Positions 25,308-34,382 of a DNA stretch of 52,736 bases are shown one piece after another. The notes below the pieces were generated by a model, which was not told the DNA's origin, made no database searches, and worked only from the letters and a program-made list of their open reading frames with translations. Each line of letters opens with the position of its first letter. Within the stretch, counting starts at the first letter, position 1. Made by a program: the position numbers and the translations under genes. The stretch lies in assembly GCA_022572355.1 (NCBI GenBank), contig JACZWC010000030.1:1-52736 (forward strand). Direction: 5' to 3'. The DNA comes from Bacteroidota bacterium (GTDB lineage: Bacteria; Bacteroidota; Bacteroidia; NORP154).

Positions 25308-26339
25308 ATGCTGTTATCTACAATAAAACCACTGGCGCGTATCGGGATCTACGTTGTGATTCTAATCATCTTCGTTTTGCTGGCTGAAGGCATTCTGCGC
25401 CTAAGAGGTGAGAAACCATATGTTTCACAGGTACTTCATGTGACGTTTGAACCGTCCTTCATTTTCACTCCGAGTAATACCTACGGATACTCCTTAAAGC
25501 CCGGTATATTTCGTTTTACTTTAGGAGAGTTGGATAACTTGTCCTTTCTTCCAACCCATACAATTGATTCAACAAGAGCCACTTCAGAGGATTTATCCAG
25601 CAATGATCATCGTCCTTTTATATGTCTTTTCGGAGCATCATATACATATGGGGTTGGCGTGGAAGATAGCTTGACCTTCGGATGGAGAATGCAGAAAAAC
25701 CGGCCAGATCTGAAAGTGATAAATTATGGCGTACCAGGCTATGGGCCAATTCATGCTTATCTCAGGCTTAGAAGCCTGATTCGAAAAAATAATCGCCCTG
25801 CCTTTGTCATTCTCAACTATTCTTTCTTCCATGACAATACCAATACCCTGCCGAGAATAAGCAGGGAATCTATCGTGAGATTTTCCAATCTGGACAACAA
25901 AGAATTCATTGCAAAATCCAATGTTCCCTATTTTGAAACAGACGGAGACAGCCTTCTTCTTAAGTATATTCGGTACGATTCCTTCTATTCAGAATGGCCT
26001 CTGAGGCGATCCTCAGCTCTTGTGAATTTTCTCGAGGTTAAATACAACCAAATGGACGAAAAGGCCCACAACAGCCATACTGTTTCAAAAGGCGTAATAT
26101 TAAAGATCGCTAAGCTGTGCAAAGAAAATAATATAAGCTTTGCCGTAGCTGCTATCACCAACCATCAATTAACACAAGAAATGTTAACTTTCTGTTCAGA
26201 AAACAATATCCTCAACCTTGACATTTCAGTAAACCTTGAGAGAGGAAGCAAATACCGAATTCACGAATCTGACAGTCACCCGAACGGGGCTGCACATTTA
26301 GTTTATGCTGAAAGGCTGCTCGATCTTTTGAGAAGATAG
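25308..26339 (+). CDS. Membrane-anchored SGNH protein with GAS in place of GDS
   Basis: A 343-residue protein with one N-terminal helix (8-30) and an exported SGNH domain. Block I reads LFGASYTYGVGVEDS (Ser111 nucleophile kept, Asp110 position Ala); block II is NYGVPGYGP, and the closing DSHPNGAAH gives the Asp/His pair. Single-helix members like this often modify exported glycans or hydrolyse acyl esters. It lies 18 bases after the phosphopantetheinyl transferase gene and 28 before a PhyH-type oxygenase gene. The overall sequence differs from the subtype A and B paralogues. Confidence 0.8.
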   Translation: MLLSTIKPLARIGIYVVILIIFVLLAEGILRLRGEKPYVSQVLHVTFEPSFIFTPSNTYGYSLKPGIFRFTLGELDNLSFLPTHTIDSTRATSEDLSSNDHRPFICLFGASYTYGVGVEDSLTFGWRMQKNRPDLKVINYGVPGYGPIHAYLRLRSLIRKNNRPAFVILNYSFFHDNTNTLPRISRESIVRFSNLDNKEFIAKSNVPYFETDGDSLLLKYIRYDSFYSEWPLRRSSALVNFLEVKYNQMDEKAHNSHTVSKGVILKIAKLCKENNISFAVAAITNHQLTQEMLTFCSENNILNLDISVNLERGSKYRIHESDSHPNGAAHLVYAERLLDLLRR

Positions 26340-26367
26340 GAGTACTGGATAATTTTGACCAAAGCAA

Positions 26368-27279
26368 ATGCTGGAAGCGACGACCACCATACAAAACCTC
26401 TCTGTTGATTCATTTTTCTCAGAAGGATACTTGCTGAAAAAGAGGCTGATAAATCCTCTATTGTGTGATGCGGTCATCGCTGTTTTTGAAGATGAGGTCA
26501 AGCCATATTCCGGGACCTTGCTCAGATCTACCACCGCTAAGAGAGAAGTTCATCATTTCTCCGAAACCGGCTTAATGACAAATCCCTTGTTGAACATCCA
26601 TGAATTGAATGAGAGCTTGTTCCCGGAATTTCACAGTGCATGCCTCCGTCTTTTGGCAGATGAAAACCTTCAGCGTTCTATTCAAAGTATTTTAGGCGAG
26701 AGCGCCGTGATGGTGCAAAGTGTTTATTATGAGAGTAGCATGGGGACTTCACCCCATGAGGACAGTCATTATTTTGATTCTCAGAATTCCAGAATGTTCG
26801 GATGTTGGATTGCCTTGCAAGACATTACGCAGGAAGCCGGCCGATTTTGCGTTTATCCGAAAACGCATCTTTTAGGTGACCCCACTGCTTTCCCGGAACA
26901 TGTGAACAAGGCATACGCAGATTATGAAAAGCTCTCTTTGAATGTGATACGCGACTACAAAGAATCGGATCGAACCCCGTCGATGGCTGACTTTAAAGCT
27001 CGCTTGAAAATGATAAGGCACATCCTGAAGGAACAGGGAATTGAACCTGTTACGCCCGCAGTGAATAAAGGCGACGTGTTGTTTTTCTCTTCTAAAACCT
27101 TACATAGTGGAGAATTTCCGGAAATGGGAACGAGTAGATCAAGAACATCACTGATAGGACATTTTGTACCCGCAGCCGAAAAATTAATTCGTTACCAGCG
27201 TGAATTAGAAGTCTTAACTCCGGTAAAAATGAAAAACCTGGTAGTGAATAACTGTAACCCATCGTCAGATGCAAGATAA
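26368..27279 (+). CDS. Phytanoyl-CoA dioxygenase (PhyH) family Fe(II)/2-oxoglutarate oxygenase
   Basis: A 303-residue protein of normal PhyH length. The iron facial triad is visible: His130-x-Asp132 in SPHEDSHYF and His246 in KTLHSGEF, with Arg257 or Arg259 placed to hold 2-oxoglutarate. The long helical insertion between the halves (about 175-225) is common in the family. Members hydroxylate lipids, amino-acid side chains, sugars or natural products. Here it follows the ACP cassette and overlaps the next glycosyltransferase gene by 11 bases, so an acyl chain or a sugar of the cluster product is a reasonable substrate, unproven. Confidence 0.83.
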   Translation: MLEATTTIQNLSVDSFFSEGYLLKKRLINPLLCDAVIAVFEDEVKPYSGTLLRSTTAKREVHHFSETGLMTNPLLNIHELNESLFPEFHSACLRLLADENLQRSIQSILGESAVMVQSVYYESSMGTSPHEDSHYFDSQNSRMFGCWIALQDITQEAGRFCVYPKTHLLGDPTAFPEHVNKAYADYEKLSLNVIRDYKESDRTPSMADFKARLKMIRHILKEQGIEPVTPAVNKGDVLFFSSKTLHSGEFPEMGTSRSRTSLIGHFVPAAEKLIRYQRELEVLTPVKMKNLVVNNCNPSSDAR

Positions 27280-28204
27280 AAACCCAATGGTTAGCATTAT
27301 TGTGGTTGCTTACAACCAGGAGAAGTTCATTGCCCAGGCAATAGATGGAATACTCTTGCAAGATGTAAATTTCAAATACGAAATAATTGTCACTGACGAT
27401 GCATCAACTGATGATACCGTTTCAATACTGGAATCATATCAGACAAAACACGCGGGCTTAATTCAATTATCGCTCTCCAGTCGAAATGGGGGGCCTTATG
27501 AAAATGGTTTGCGGGGATACAAAAAGGGTGTGGGTAAATACATTACCTGGCTGGATGCTGATGATTATTGGGATTACCCTCACAAGTTGCAAAAACAGGT
27601 GGACTTTCTTGAAGCCAATGAAGATTACATCGGTTGCTTTAATGACGCGCGAATCGTTCATGAACCTGGCCCAACAACAAGCATCGCCAATCAAGCTCAG
27701 GGAGACTTTAAATACTACTCGCAATTCAATGAATACAGATCAGATTTTTACCCCTGGCATCTATTGAAGCGAAATATTATTCCGACAGCTTCGCTGCTAT
27801 TCCGGAATCAAATTAACCTCGATAATCTTCTCGGAAAAGATGCTAATTCACTTTCTCTCAACTGGGCAATACAACTGGAAATTATAAAAGATGGAAAGTT
27901 CAAGTATTTCAACGAGCCATGGACTGTCTATAACGATCATCCGCAAGGTATAAGTAAAAAAACAGCCCTGAACGATTTTAAGATTGCCAATATCCACATC
28001 TTAAAGCGATTGTTGGAAGATGATTATTACAGCGGCCTGGATCGAGATATCAATGAATCGATGGCTCATGAATACTTGCAGATTCTTCTCAACCCTGATA
28101 CGCAGTCTGAATCTGAACAGTTTATCAATGACATCCGGGACAGTTATCTTCAAGCATGTGAGAGAAGCGCTGCTGTTTCAAGCATTCCTGCAGGAAATGA
28201 GTAA
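27269..28204 (+). CDS. GT2 family glycosyltransferase
   Basis: A 311-residue soluble GT-A enzyme: VSIIVVAYNQEKF (8-20), VTDDASTDDT (41-50) and the metal-binding WLDADDYWD (94-102). No transmembrane helices are seen, so it acts on the cytoplasmic side, adding one sugar to a lipid-linked acceptor. It overlaps the oxygenase gene (11 bases) and the next SGNH gene (8 bases), marking a tightly packed operon. Donor and linkage cannot be predicted. Confidence 0.87.
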   Translation: MQDKNPMVSIIVVAYNQEKFIAQAIDGILLQDVNFKYEIIVTDDASTDDTVSILESYQTKHAGLIQLSLSSRNGGPYENGLRGYKKGVGKYITWLDADDYWDYPHKLQKQVDFLEANEDYIGCFNDARIVHEPGPTTSIANQAQGDFKYYSQFNEYRSDFYPWHLLKRNIIPTASLLFRNQINLDNLLGKDANSLSLNWAIQLEIIKDGKFKYFNEPWTVYNDHPQGISKKTALNDFKIANIHILKRLLEDDYYSGLDRDINESMAHEYLQILLNPDTQSESEQFINDIRDSYLQACERSAAVSSIPAGNE

Positions 28205-29423
28205 GAAAGGAGCGGCAGTACGGATTATCCTTGCCATGCTACTAACTGTTCTAACGATTACTCTTGTATTAGGCGTAGGTTCTGTTATTGGCACTGTAGT
28301 TCTGATTGTAGGTGTTGGCTGGATATTCCTATCACTAATTAAACTTTTAAGCAAAAAGTTCAACGTGAGCAACCATCTGGCATACAAGCTCAATCTTGGG
28401 GTAACCTCAGTGCTGTTGGCCTGGTTAATTGCTGAACTCATTCTTCGTTATGGCATTGCGACTTATTCTAACTATTCAGAAAAGAATGGAGGGTTATTCT
28501 ATATTTCTCCATACCTGGTTAAAGAGAGTAGTTGGTCTTCGGTGTGGCGGAGTGGCGAACATGTATACAAACCGAATTACAAAGCCTTTTTCAATTTTAA
28601 AGAACACTCTTATCAATTGGTTACGAACTCAGATGGATTTAGGGATAAGGAATACAATTCCGAACACGGGCTGGAGAAATACATTGTCTTCGTATTAGGT
28701 GATTCCTTCACCGAAGGGAAAGGTGTTGCCATGGATCTGTCATGGCCGCAGCTATTGGCGAAAGAGCTCAGCGCAGCTGAATTGCAAAGAAAGTGCTATG
28801 TGATAAATGCCGGAATCAGTGGAAGTGATCCAATATTTGAATTATCTCTTTTAGAAAAATCTGTTGAGAAATATAATCCTGATATAGTGATCGTCGCTAT
28901 TAATAAGTCAGACATCGATGATATCATTGTGAGAGGAGGGCTGGATAGATATGATATGGACGGAGTTTTGAATTATGCCGATAGCCCATGGTGGATCGGC
29001 TTCTATGCAAATAGTTTCCTGGTTCGGCACTTTGCTCACGATGTATTGGATTACAACTGGTTGTTGATCAAAGAGAACGAAATGGAACAGCGTGAAAAGA
29101 AAGCAATGGATCAAATGCTTCTAACCCTTGAGAAATTCGAATCATTCGCCAATTCAAAGCAATTTGAACTGTTGTTCGTTTTTCACCCAACGCTGGAAGA
29201 AATGCAAGGCGGGCGACTTGAGCTTGAGCCAATGATTACTAAGATGAAAGCCTCTTCGAATTCACTGATACTCAACTTACTGGACTACTTTAATGAACAT
29301 AAACAACAGAATTCTCCCGAAGATTTTTACTGGCCTATAGATCGTCATCACAATGAAAAAGGATACCGTCTTTTTGCTAAAGGAGTCAAGAACTACATGA
29401 TATCTTCAGATTTGATTAATTAG
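28197..29423 (+). CDS. Membrane-anchored SGNH protein, subtype B (first copy)
   Basis: A 408-residue protein. Start taken at the ATG overlapping the glycosyltransferase stop, after AGGAA; the frame is open further upstream, but inside that gene. Two or three helices (about 9-48 and 66-84) precede the exported domain. Block I is VLGDSFTEGKGV (Ser160), block II NAGISGSDP, then IVAINKSDIDDI, and the end has DRHHNEKGY with the Asp/His pair. It pairs with the protein at 45923 (shared GDSFTEG, GSDP-FE, DIDD and DRHH motifs). The conserved WPIDRHH ending is a good marker of this subtype. Confidence 0.82.
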   Translation: MSKKGAAVRIILAMLLTVLTITLVLGVGSVIGTVVLIVGVGWIFLSLIKLLSKKFNVSNHLAYKLNLGVTSVLLAWLIAELILRYGIATYSNYSEKNGGLFYISPYLVKESSWSSVWRSGEHVYKPNYKAFFNFKEHSYQLVTNSDGFRDKEYNSEHGLEKYIVFVLGDSFTEGKGVAMDLSWPQLLAKELSAAELQRKCYVINAGISGSDPIFELSLLEKSVEKYNPDIVIVAINKSDIDDIIVRGGLDRYDMDGVLNYADSPWWIGFYANSFLVRHFAHDVLDYNWLLIKENEMEQREKKAMDQMLLTLEKFESFANSKQFELLFVFHPTLEEMQGGRLELEPMITKMKASSNSLILNLLDYFNEHKQQNSPEDFYWPIDRHHNEKGYRLFAKGVKNYMISSDLIN

Positions 29424-29446
29424 GTGGCTTAAGAATAAAAACTGTT

Positions 29447-31225
29447 ATGTGCGGAATAGTTGGAAGAGTAAACAAAGTAAGGCCTGTTGACGAAAAATTA
29501 CTTCTTGAAATGAGGGACACTTTGACCCACCGAGGCCCCGATGGGAAAGGCATATACATTTCCCATGATAAACTGGTAGGGTTGGGCCATCGAAGATTAT
29601 CTCTGATGGATCTCTCTGACAAAGGCGCTCAACCGATGACTAATGAAAATAAAACGATTTGGGCAACGGTAAATGGGGAGATCTATAATTACCCTGAACT
29701 AAAAAAGGAACTTCAGGCCAAAGGACACCATTTTGCATCAAAATCTGATTCAGAGGTAGTGGTCCATGCCTATGAAGAATGGGGCGAAGACTTGGCCTCT
29801 CATCTGAATGGGATGTTCGCTTTTGGAATATGGGATGATAATAAAAAGATGCTTATGCTGGTTCGAGATAGATTTGGTATAAAACCACTCTATTATTTTC
29901 AAGATTCCAGTACATTCATTTTCGCTTCTGAAATCAAAGCCATAATAGAAGACCCTCAAGTTCCGCGAAATTTAGATCATAAATCCATCTGTGATTATTT
30001 GACATACCGATATATCCCCTGCCCCGGCACAATCTGGAAAGATGTGAAGAAGGTGCAGCCCGGTCATTACCTGCTCATAGACGAGCAAGGCAACATACAG
30101 ATTAAAAAATATTGGTCGCTGGAGTATGGAGACAATGATGGTGACCCAAATGAACTGATATCGGATATAGACGAATTGCTCCTTGCATCTGTGAGCAGTC
30201 ATACCATGAGCGATGTGAGCATTGGATCGTTTCTAAGCGGTGGTTATGACTCCAGTGCACTTGTGAGCTACTTGAATAAAATAAACCACCCCATTCAATC
30301 ATTTTCCATTGGATTTGAAAATTGGAGCAACAGTGAACACAAATTCGCTGAAATTGTGGCAAATAAATTTGAAGCTGAACATGAATCAATAATTCTAAAT
30401 AGAAGTGGCCTGGATCTGGTTGAAAAGCTGGCTTTTTATTACGACGAACCCATTGCAGACATTTCCATCGTTCCCACTTACGAAGTGAGTTGCCTTGCCT
30501 CAAAGAGCGTTAAAGCAGTTTTATCTGGCGAAGGTGCCGACGAAATATTCGGCGGTTACACATGGTACAAATCGATGGCAGAAACCAGTTCAGATGCCGG
30601 CTTCTTTTCTAAGTTATCCCGAATCTTGCCAGGGGCAAATAAAGCATTTACGTTGGAGCATTATGCCTCGGCCATGGAAATGGGTGGATACGACAGGAGA
30701 GAATTGACCGATATTCTTAATGGGGACTTGCATTCATTCATTCCAGAAGACCCTCAGTGGTTCTATAATTCTCAATTTTCCGGAGGATTGTCACCTGTTA
30801 AATCATTACAGGCCCTGGATATCAAATGTTTTATGAGCGAATTAGTTCTAACAAAAATAGATCGGGCCAGCATGGCCAATTCTCTGGAGGTACGTGTTCC
30901 ATTTCTCGATCACCGTCTGGTACAGTACATGTTTAATTTAAAAGAAAGCGCCTATTACAAACCCAATGTTAAAAAGTACTTGCTCTACGAAAACATCAAA
31001 AATGACCTGCCAGATTCTATATTGAGCAGGGAAAAGCAAGGTTTTGTTGGGCCGGATCATTACTATCAGGACTACAACTGGTACAAAGAGGTGCTCCTGG
31101 ACGGAAAATTGATCGCTGACAGGATAATCAGAAGGGAAACAACCGAAAAATGGCTTGAGCAAAAGGACCATTGGCGACTATGGAAATTGGCTATTCTTGA
31201 ATTTTGGTACACCAGATGGAATTAG
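29447..31225 (+). CDS. asnB: Glutamine-hydrolysing asparagine synthase family amidotransferase
   Basis: A 592-residue class II amidotransferase. Cys2 (MCGIVGRV) becomes the N-terminal nucleophile after Met removal. The glutaminase domain runs to ~200, and the ATP-pyrophosphatase motif SGGYDSSA lies at ~265-272. Length and motif set fit AsnB. In surface-glycan clusters AsnB paralogues often amidate uronic acids or peptide-like groups instead of making free asparagine (family knowledge). Its place inside the array, between an SGNH gene and a methyltransferase gene (six bases away), favours a dedicated role. The substrate is not known. Confidence 0.88.
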   Translation: MCGIVGRVNKVRPVDEKLLLEMRDTLTHRGPDGKGIYISHDKLVGLGHRRLSLMDLSDKGAQPMTNENKTIWATVNGEIYNYPELKKELQAKGHHFASKSDSEVVVHAYEEWGEDLASHLNGMFAFGIWDDNKKMLMLVRDRFGIKPLYYFQDSSTFIFASEIKAIIEDPQVPRNLDHKSICDYLTYRYIPCPGTIWKDVKKVQPGHYLLIDEQGNIQIKKYWSLEYGDNDGDPNELISDIDELLLASVSSHTMSDVSIGSFLSGGYDSSALVSYLNKINHPIQSFSIGFENWSNSEHKFAEIVANKFEAEHESIILNRSGLDLVEKLAFYYDEPIADISIVPTYEVSCLASKSVKAVLSGEGADEIFGGYTWYKSMAETSSDAGFFSKLSRILPGANKAFTLEHYASAMEMGGYDRRELTDILNGDLHSFIPEDPQWFYNSQFSGGLSPVKSLQALDIKCFMSELVLTKIDRASMANSLEVRVPFLDHRLVQYMFNLKESAYYKPNVKKYLLYENIKNDLPDSILSREKQGFVGPDHYYQDYNWYKEVLLDGKLIADRIIRRETTEKWLEQKDHWRLWKLAILEFWYTRWN

Positions 31226-31231
31226 GATCCA

Positions 31232-32224
31232 ATGAAACTATTCGCTGAACACATCGATCTTTTTATCTGTCCTGCATGCAAATCATCTCTCAGGCTTTCC
31301 GATGATCGCATTTTCTGTGGAAATTGCGATGTAGAGTATGGTTCAGATTCAGGGATTATTAGCTTTCTCTCGCCCAGCAACTCCCAATATGCGGATCATC
31401 CTATATCAAACAAGATAAAAGCGTTTTATGAATCCAATCCTTTCCCCGATTATCAGGCTACAGACAACGCTGCCAGCCTGATTGATAAAGCAAATAAAGG
31501 CGGTTTCGCCGCAACTCTGGATCGCGAAATACCTTTTAAGATCAATGTTCTCGAGGTAGGCTGCGGAACCGGGCAATTGAGCAACTTTCTCAGCATCGGA
31601 CAAAGAAATGTGTTCGCCGTGGATATGTCTCTCAGTGCGTTGAAACTGGCTGAAAAATTTAGAACTGAAAATGAATTACAGCGCGTTGGGTTTTATCAAA
31701 TGGACCTGTTTAACCTCGGCTTCAAAGAAGACAGCTTCCCCATTGTGATCTGCAATGGAGTACTACACCATACACCCGATCCATTGGCCGGCTTTCAGTC
31801 AATTTCAAAGTTGGTAACAAAGGGCGGATACATTATAATTGGATTGTACAATACATACGGGCGAATAGCAAATGATTTGAGAAGGTTGGTTTTCCGAACT
31901 CTCGGAGATCGTCCAAAAATATTGGATCCCCGAATAAGGAGAAGCGGAATGTCGGGAGACAAATTGCGCAGTTGGCTATCAGATCAGTACCACAATCCAC
32001 ATGAATCAAAGCATTCGATGGATGAAGTAATCCTATGGTTCAAAGAGAGCGGCTTTGAATTTATTTCTAGCATTCCCTCTGCAAGTGTTCAGCAGCAAAA
32101 AGGGTCTTTGTTTGATAAGCAAAGTGAAGGAAACTGGCTAACCCGATTGACTCAGCAACTTGGTATTATGCTAGAACCGGATAACGAAGGAGGATTTTTC
32201 TTGATGATTGGCCGAAAATTATGA
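31232..32224 (+). CDS. Class I methyltransferase with N-terminal zinc-ribbon
   Basis: A 330-residue protein. The first 35 residues carry a Trm112-like zinc ribbon (Cys13, Cys16, Cys29, Cys32). After a linker comes a SAM-binding domain with LEVGCGTGQLS (107-117) and VICNGVLHHTPDP. This two-part build is common among methyltransferases of polysaccharide and natural-product clusters. It follows AsnB closely and precedes a 50-residue membrane protein gene (38 bases). Likely targets are a sugar hydroxyl or a carboxyl of the cluster product; nothing in the sequence settles this. Confidence 0.83.
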   Translation: MKLFAEHIDLFICPACKSSLRLSDDRIFCGNCDVEYGSDSGIISFLSPSNSQYADHPISNKIKAFYESNPFPDYQATDNAASLIDKANKGGFAATLDREIPFKINVLEVGCGTGQLSNFLSIGQRNVFAVDMSLSALKLAEKFRTENELQRVGFYQMDLFNLGFKEDSFPIVICNGVLHHTPDPLAGFQSISKLVTKGGYIIIGLYNTYGRIANDLRRLVFRTLGDRPKILDPRIRRSGMSGDKLRSWLSDQYHNPHESKHSMDEVILWFKESGFEFISSIPSASVQQQKGSLFDKQSEGNWLTRLTQQLGIMLEPDNEGGFFLMIGRKL

Positions 32225-32262
32225 AGATAATTAAGGTAAATTTGAAATGAACGGAGAACCAC

Positions 32263-32415
32263 ATGGAATTTCTACTTGATTTTTGGAATTATACTGTATC
32301 ACGAAGGAAGTGGTTTCTCATTCCCGTTATACTCATTCTGATATTGTGCGGGTTTTTGATTATTGGAAGCGGCACGGGCTCAACTGTTAGCCAATTGATA
32401 TATGCCATGTTTTAA
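32263..32415 (+). CDS. Small DUF5989-like membrane protein (copy 1, 50 residues)
   Basis: A short gene coding for MEFLLDFWNYTVSRRKWF followed by one membrane helix (LIPVILILILCGFLIIGSG) and a tail ending LIYAMF. The W-x(7)-RRKWF amphipathic start, the helix and the PF/LIY.-F ending match what I know as DUF5989, a tiny family found beside SGNH and saxitoxin-cluster-like membrane genes. The second copy at 38413 has exactly the same length and layout. Both copies lie 6-10 bases upstream of an SGNH gene, so the protein probably works with that product in the membrane. It is short enough to be missed by gene callers. Confidence 0.75.
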   Translation: MEFLLDFWNYTVSRRKWFLIPVILILILCGFLIIGSGTGSTVSQLIYAMF

Positions 32416-32421
32416 TCGCAT

Positions 32422-33636
32422 ATGGGCTGGTCATCTCAAAATACGAAAAAAGCGAATGTGCTCTTAATTATAGTACTGGCTGTAGTATTTTGGATGTTAT
32501 TGCTGCTCGTCGAGCTTATTCTAGGCTATTCCTCATACAAATTGAGAATCTCAGCCATGGTAAATTCACAAGAGCGCTCCATTAGACTACGCGAAATTCC
32601 ACCTAATTTGCATCTCGTGGAAGAAATCTCAGAAGAGGCCAAGGATAGAAATAACATTATCAATTTATCACAAGACAGTTACATTCTTAAGACTGATAAA
32701 GACGGATTTATTCTCCCATCTGAAATGCATATTGAGCCGGATGTTACACTATTCTTTCTCGGAGGATCCACGACAGAGTGCAGAGCTGTTGATCCTCTGC
32801 AACGGTTTCCATATCTGGCAGGGCGTATTCTCGAAAAAAGATCGGGAATGAAAGTGAATTCCTACAATGGCGGTGTTAGCGGGAATCACTCATTTCATTC
32901 TATTAACACACTGATCAACAAGGTTCTCCCATATTCGCCGGATATTGTAATACTCAAGCATAACTCCAATGATATACTGCTAATTCCTTATGGGAGTTAT
33001 TGGGACAAGGCTCCCGGGAAAACACTTGTAGTTCAATCGCAAATATCGAGTGAAAAATCACAGAATAGTATTTTCACATTTCCTGTCATCAGAACTTTCG
33101 CTCGCAGGGCGCTTAATAAAATGTCCTCCTCACCTGTTCCGGATAATTTTCAAAAATACTCGAAGAAAGAAGGCGAAATGGTTAATGTTGATAGAGATTT
33201 GGTGCTAACTCAATTCAGAAATTCCCTGTATACTTTTATTGCTATCTGCCGCTCATGGAATATCGAACCCGTGTTAATGACGCAAGCAATTATTGATGAT
33301 GATCAGAGAATGGTCAGCGATCCGATACCAGAATCTTTTAGCTTTCCTATGCCCAAAGATCCTCTCAAGGATTCTATTATGCTGAATGTATTGTATTCGT
33401 TTCATCATCTTTTCAATGAGACAATACGAGAGGTTTGCGAAGTGAAACATGTGGTTTTAATTGATTTGAAGAAAGAAGTTCCCAGCCGTAACCATACGTA
33501 TATTTACGATCTGTATCATTATAATAACCAAGGTTCGGAATACGTTGCCAATATCATAGCAACAGCATTGGAACCTCTGTTGTCAATGGAAAATTCTGAT
33601 ACCTTAAGCATCGCCGAAAAAACAGATCTGCTATGA
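32422..33636 (+). CDS. Membrane-anchored SGNH protein with GGS in place of GDS
   Basis: A 404-residue protein with one N-terminal helix (12-35) and an exported domain. Block I is FLGGSTTEC (Ser116 kept, Asp position Gly115); block II is YNGGVSGNHS, block III is KHNSNDI, and the final pair is in DLYHYNNQGSEYV. Sequence around GGST recalls other GGST-type SGNH proteins found with DUF5989. It starts six bases after the 50-residue protein gene and ends in an ATGA overlap with the sulfotransferase gene. A hydrolase or acyltransferase acting on the exported product is likely. Confidence 0.8.
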   Translation: MGWSSQNTKKANVLLIIVLAVVFWMLLLLVELILGYSSYKLRISAMVNSQERSIRLREIPPNLHLVEEISEEAKDRNNIINLSQDSYILKTDKDGFILPSEMHIEPDVTLFFLGGSTTECRAVDPLQRFPYLAGRILEKRSGMKVNSYNGGVSGNHSFHSINTLINKVLPYSPDIVILKHNSNDILLIPYGSYWDKAPGKTLVVQSQISSEKSQNSIFTFPVIRTFARRALNKMSSSPVPDNFQKYSKKEGEMVNVDRDLVLTQFRNSLYTFIAICRSWNIEPVLMTQAIIDDDQRMVSDPIPESFSFPMPKDPLKDSIMLNVLYSFHHLFNETIREVCEVKHVVLIDLKKEVPSRNHTYIYDLYHYNNQGSEYVANIIATALEPLLSMENSDTLSIAEKTDLL

Positions 33637-34382
33637 ACAATGATCTTGGATCGTTAAAACGATATGTGATATTAGGTTTAGCCCGCAGCGGAACCACCGT
33701 CGTACATTTTGCCTTAAAGGGCCACCCCAATGTTGCCGCACTAAACGATGAGGTTAAGGTAGCTTTCTTCACCGAAGGTATCAGTATAATGACCATGCGT
33801 GACGACAATACGCTGGAAAAAAAGGTAAGCGCCATTCCCCTTTTCGACACCATTGCCGGTGTTTTTGCAGATGATAATACTCAAGCATTAGGATTGAAGT
33901 GTATTACTGAATCTGTCGAAGTGACCCGTGAACTCGTGCAGGCCTTATCAAAGTATTACAAAGAAATGAAGATCATATTAGTGATCAGGGATGACTTAAC
34001 CGCTCAATATGGCTCTATGCAACGAGCCAGAATTACTGGTGAATGGCACTCCTGGAGAAAGTCAGGAAGATTTCAGAACCAAAAAGTTAAGCTGTCTAAA
34101 CGGGAATTCGGAAAATACGTGAAAAGGAGCATTGCGAAACTCAAAGAATTAAGAGCATTGAAGAATACTCATGATGTGCTGGAGTTTAATTTCGAAGAAC
34201 AACTTCTTTCTGCCGAAGGTCCTGACTTTAGTCCCTTATTTAAGTTCCTGGAAATATCTGATCTAAAAGTTACCTGGTTGGATTCAAAGAAGGTTGCACC
34301 ACCACCTGAGGATTACATTCTCAACTACGAAAAGATGAATAAATTCTGTGATGAAATTCTACAAAGTGAATCGATCTCATAA
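33633..34382 (+). CDS. Sulfotransferase family protein
   Basis: A 249-residue P-loop protein. LGLARSGTTVVHFAL (14-28) is the 5'-phosphosulfate-binding loop, and IILVIRDDLTAQYGSMQ fits the 3'-phosphate-binding RD-x-S region. It would transfer sulfate from PAPS to a sugar or lipid hydroxyl. The Arg residue replaces the usual Lys or Ser pattern of Stf0-type loops only slightly, so activity is plausible. It is coupled to the SGNH gene before it and overlaps the transglutaminase-like gene by 32 bases. Cytoplasmic: no signal or helix is seen. Confidence 0.8.
   Translation: MNNDLGSLKRYVILGLARSGTTVVHFALKGHPNVAALNDEVKVAFFTEGISIMTMRDDNTLEKKVSAIPLFDTIAGVFADDNTQALGLKCITESVEVTRELVQALSKYYKEMKIILVIRDDLTAQYGSMQRARITGEWHSWRKSGRFQNQKVKLSKREFGKYVKRSIAKLKELRALKNTHDVLEFNFEEQLLSAEGPDFSPLFKFLEISDLKVTWLDSKKVAPPPEDYILNYEKMNKFCDEILQSESIS

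Noticed and set aside
29447..31225. Housekeeping asparagine synthetase
   Set aside because: Motifs would allow it, but the gene is embedded in a biosynthetic operon; a dedicated amidation role is more likely, so no housekeeping claim is made.
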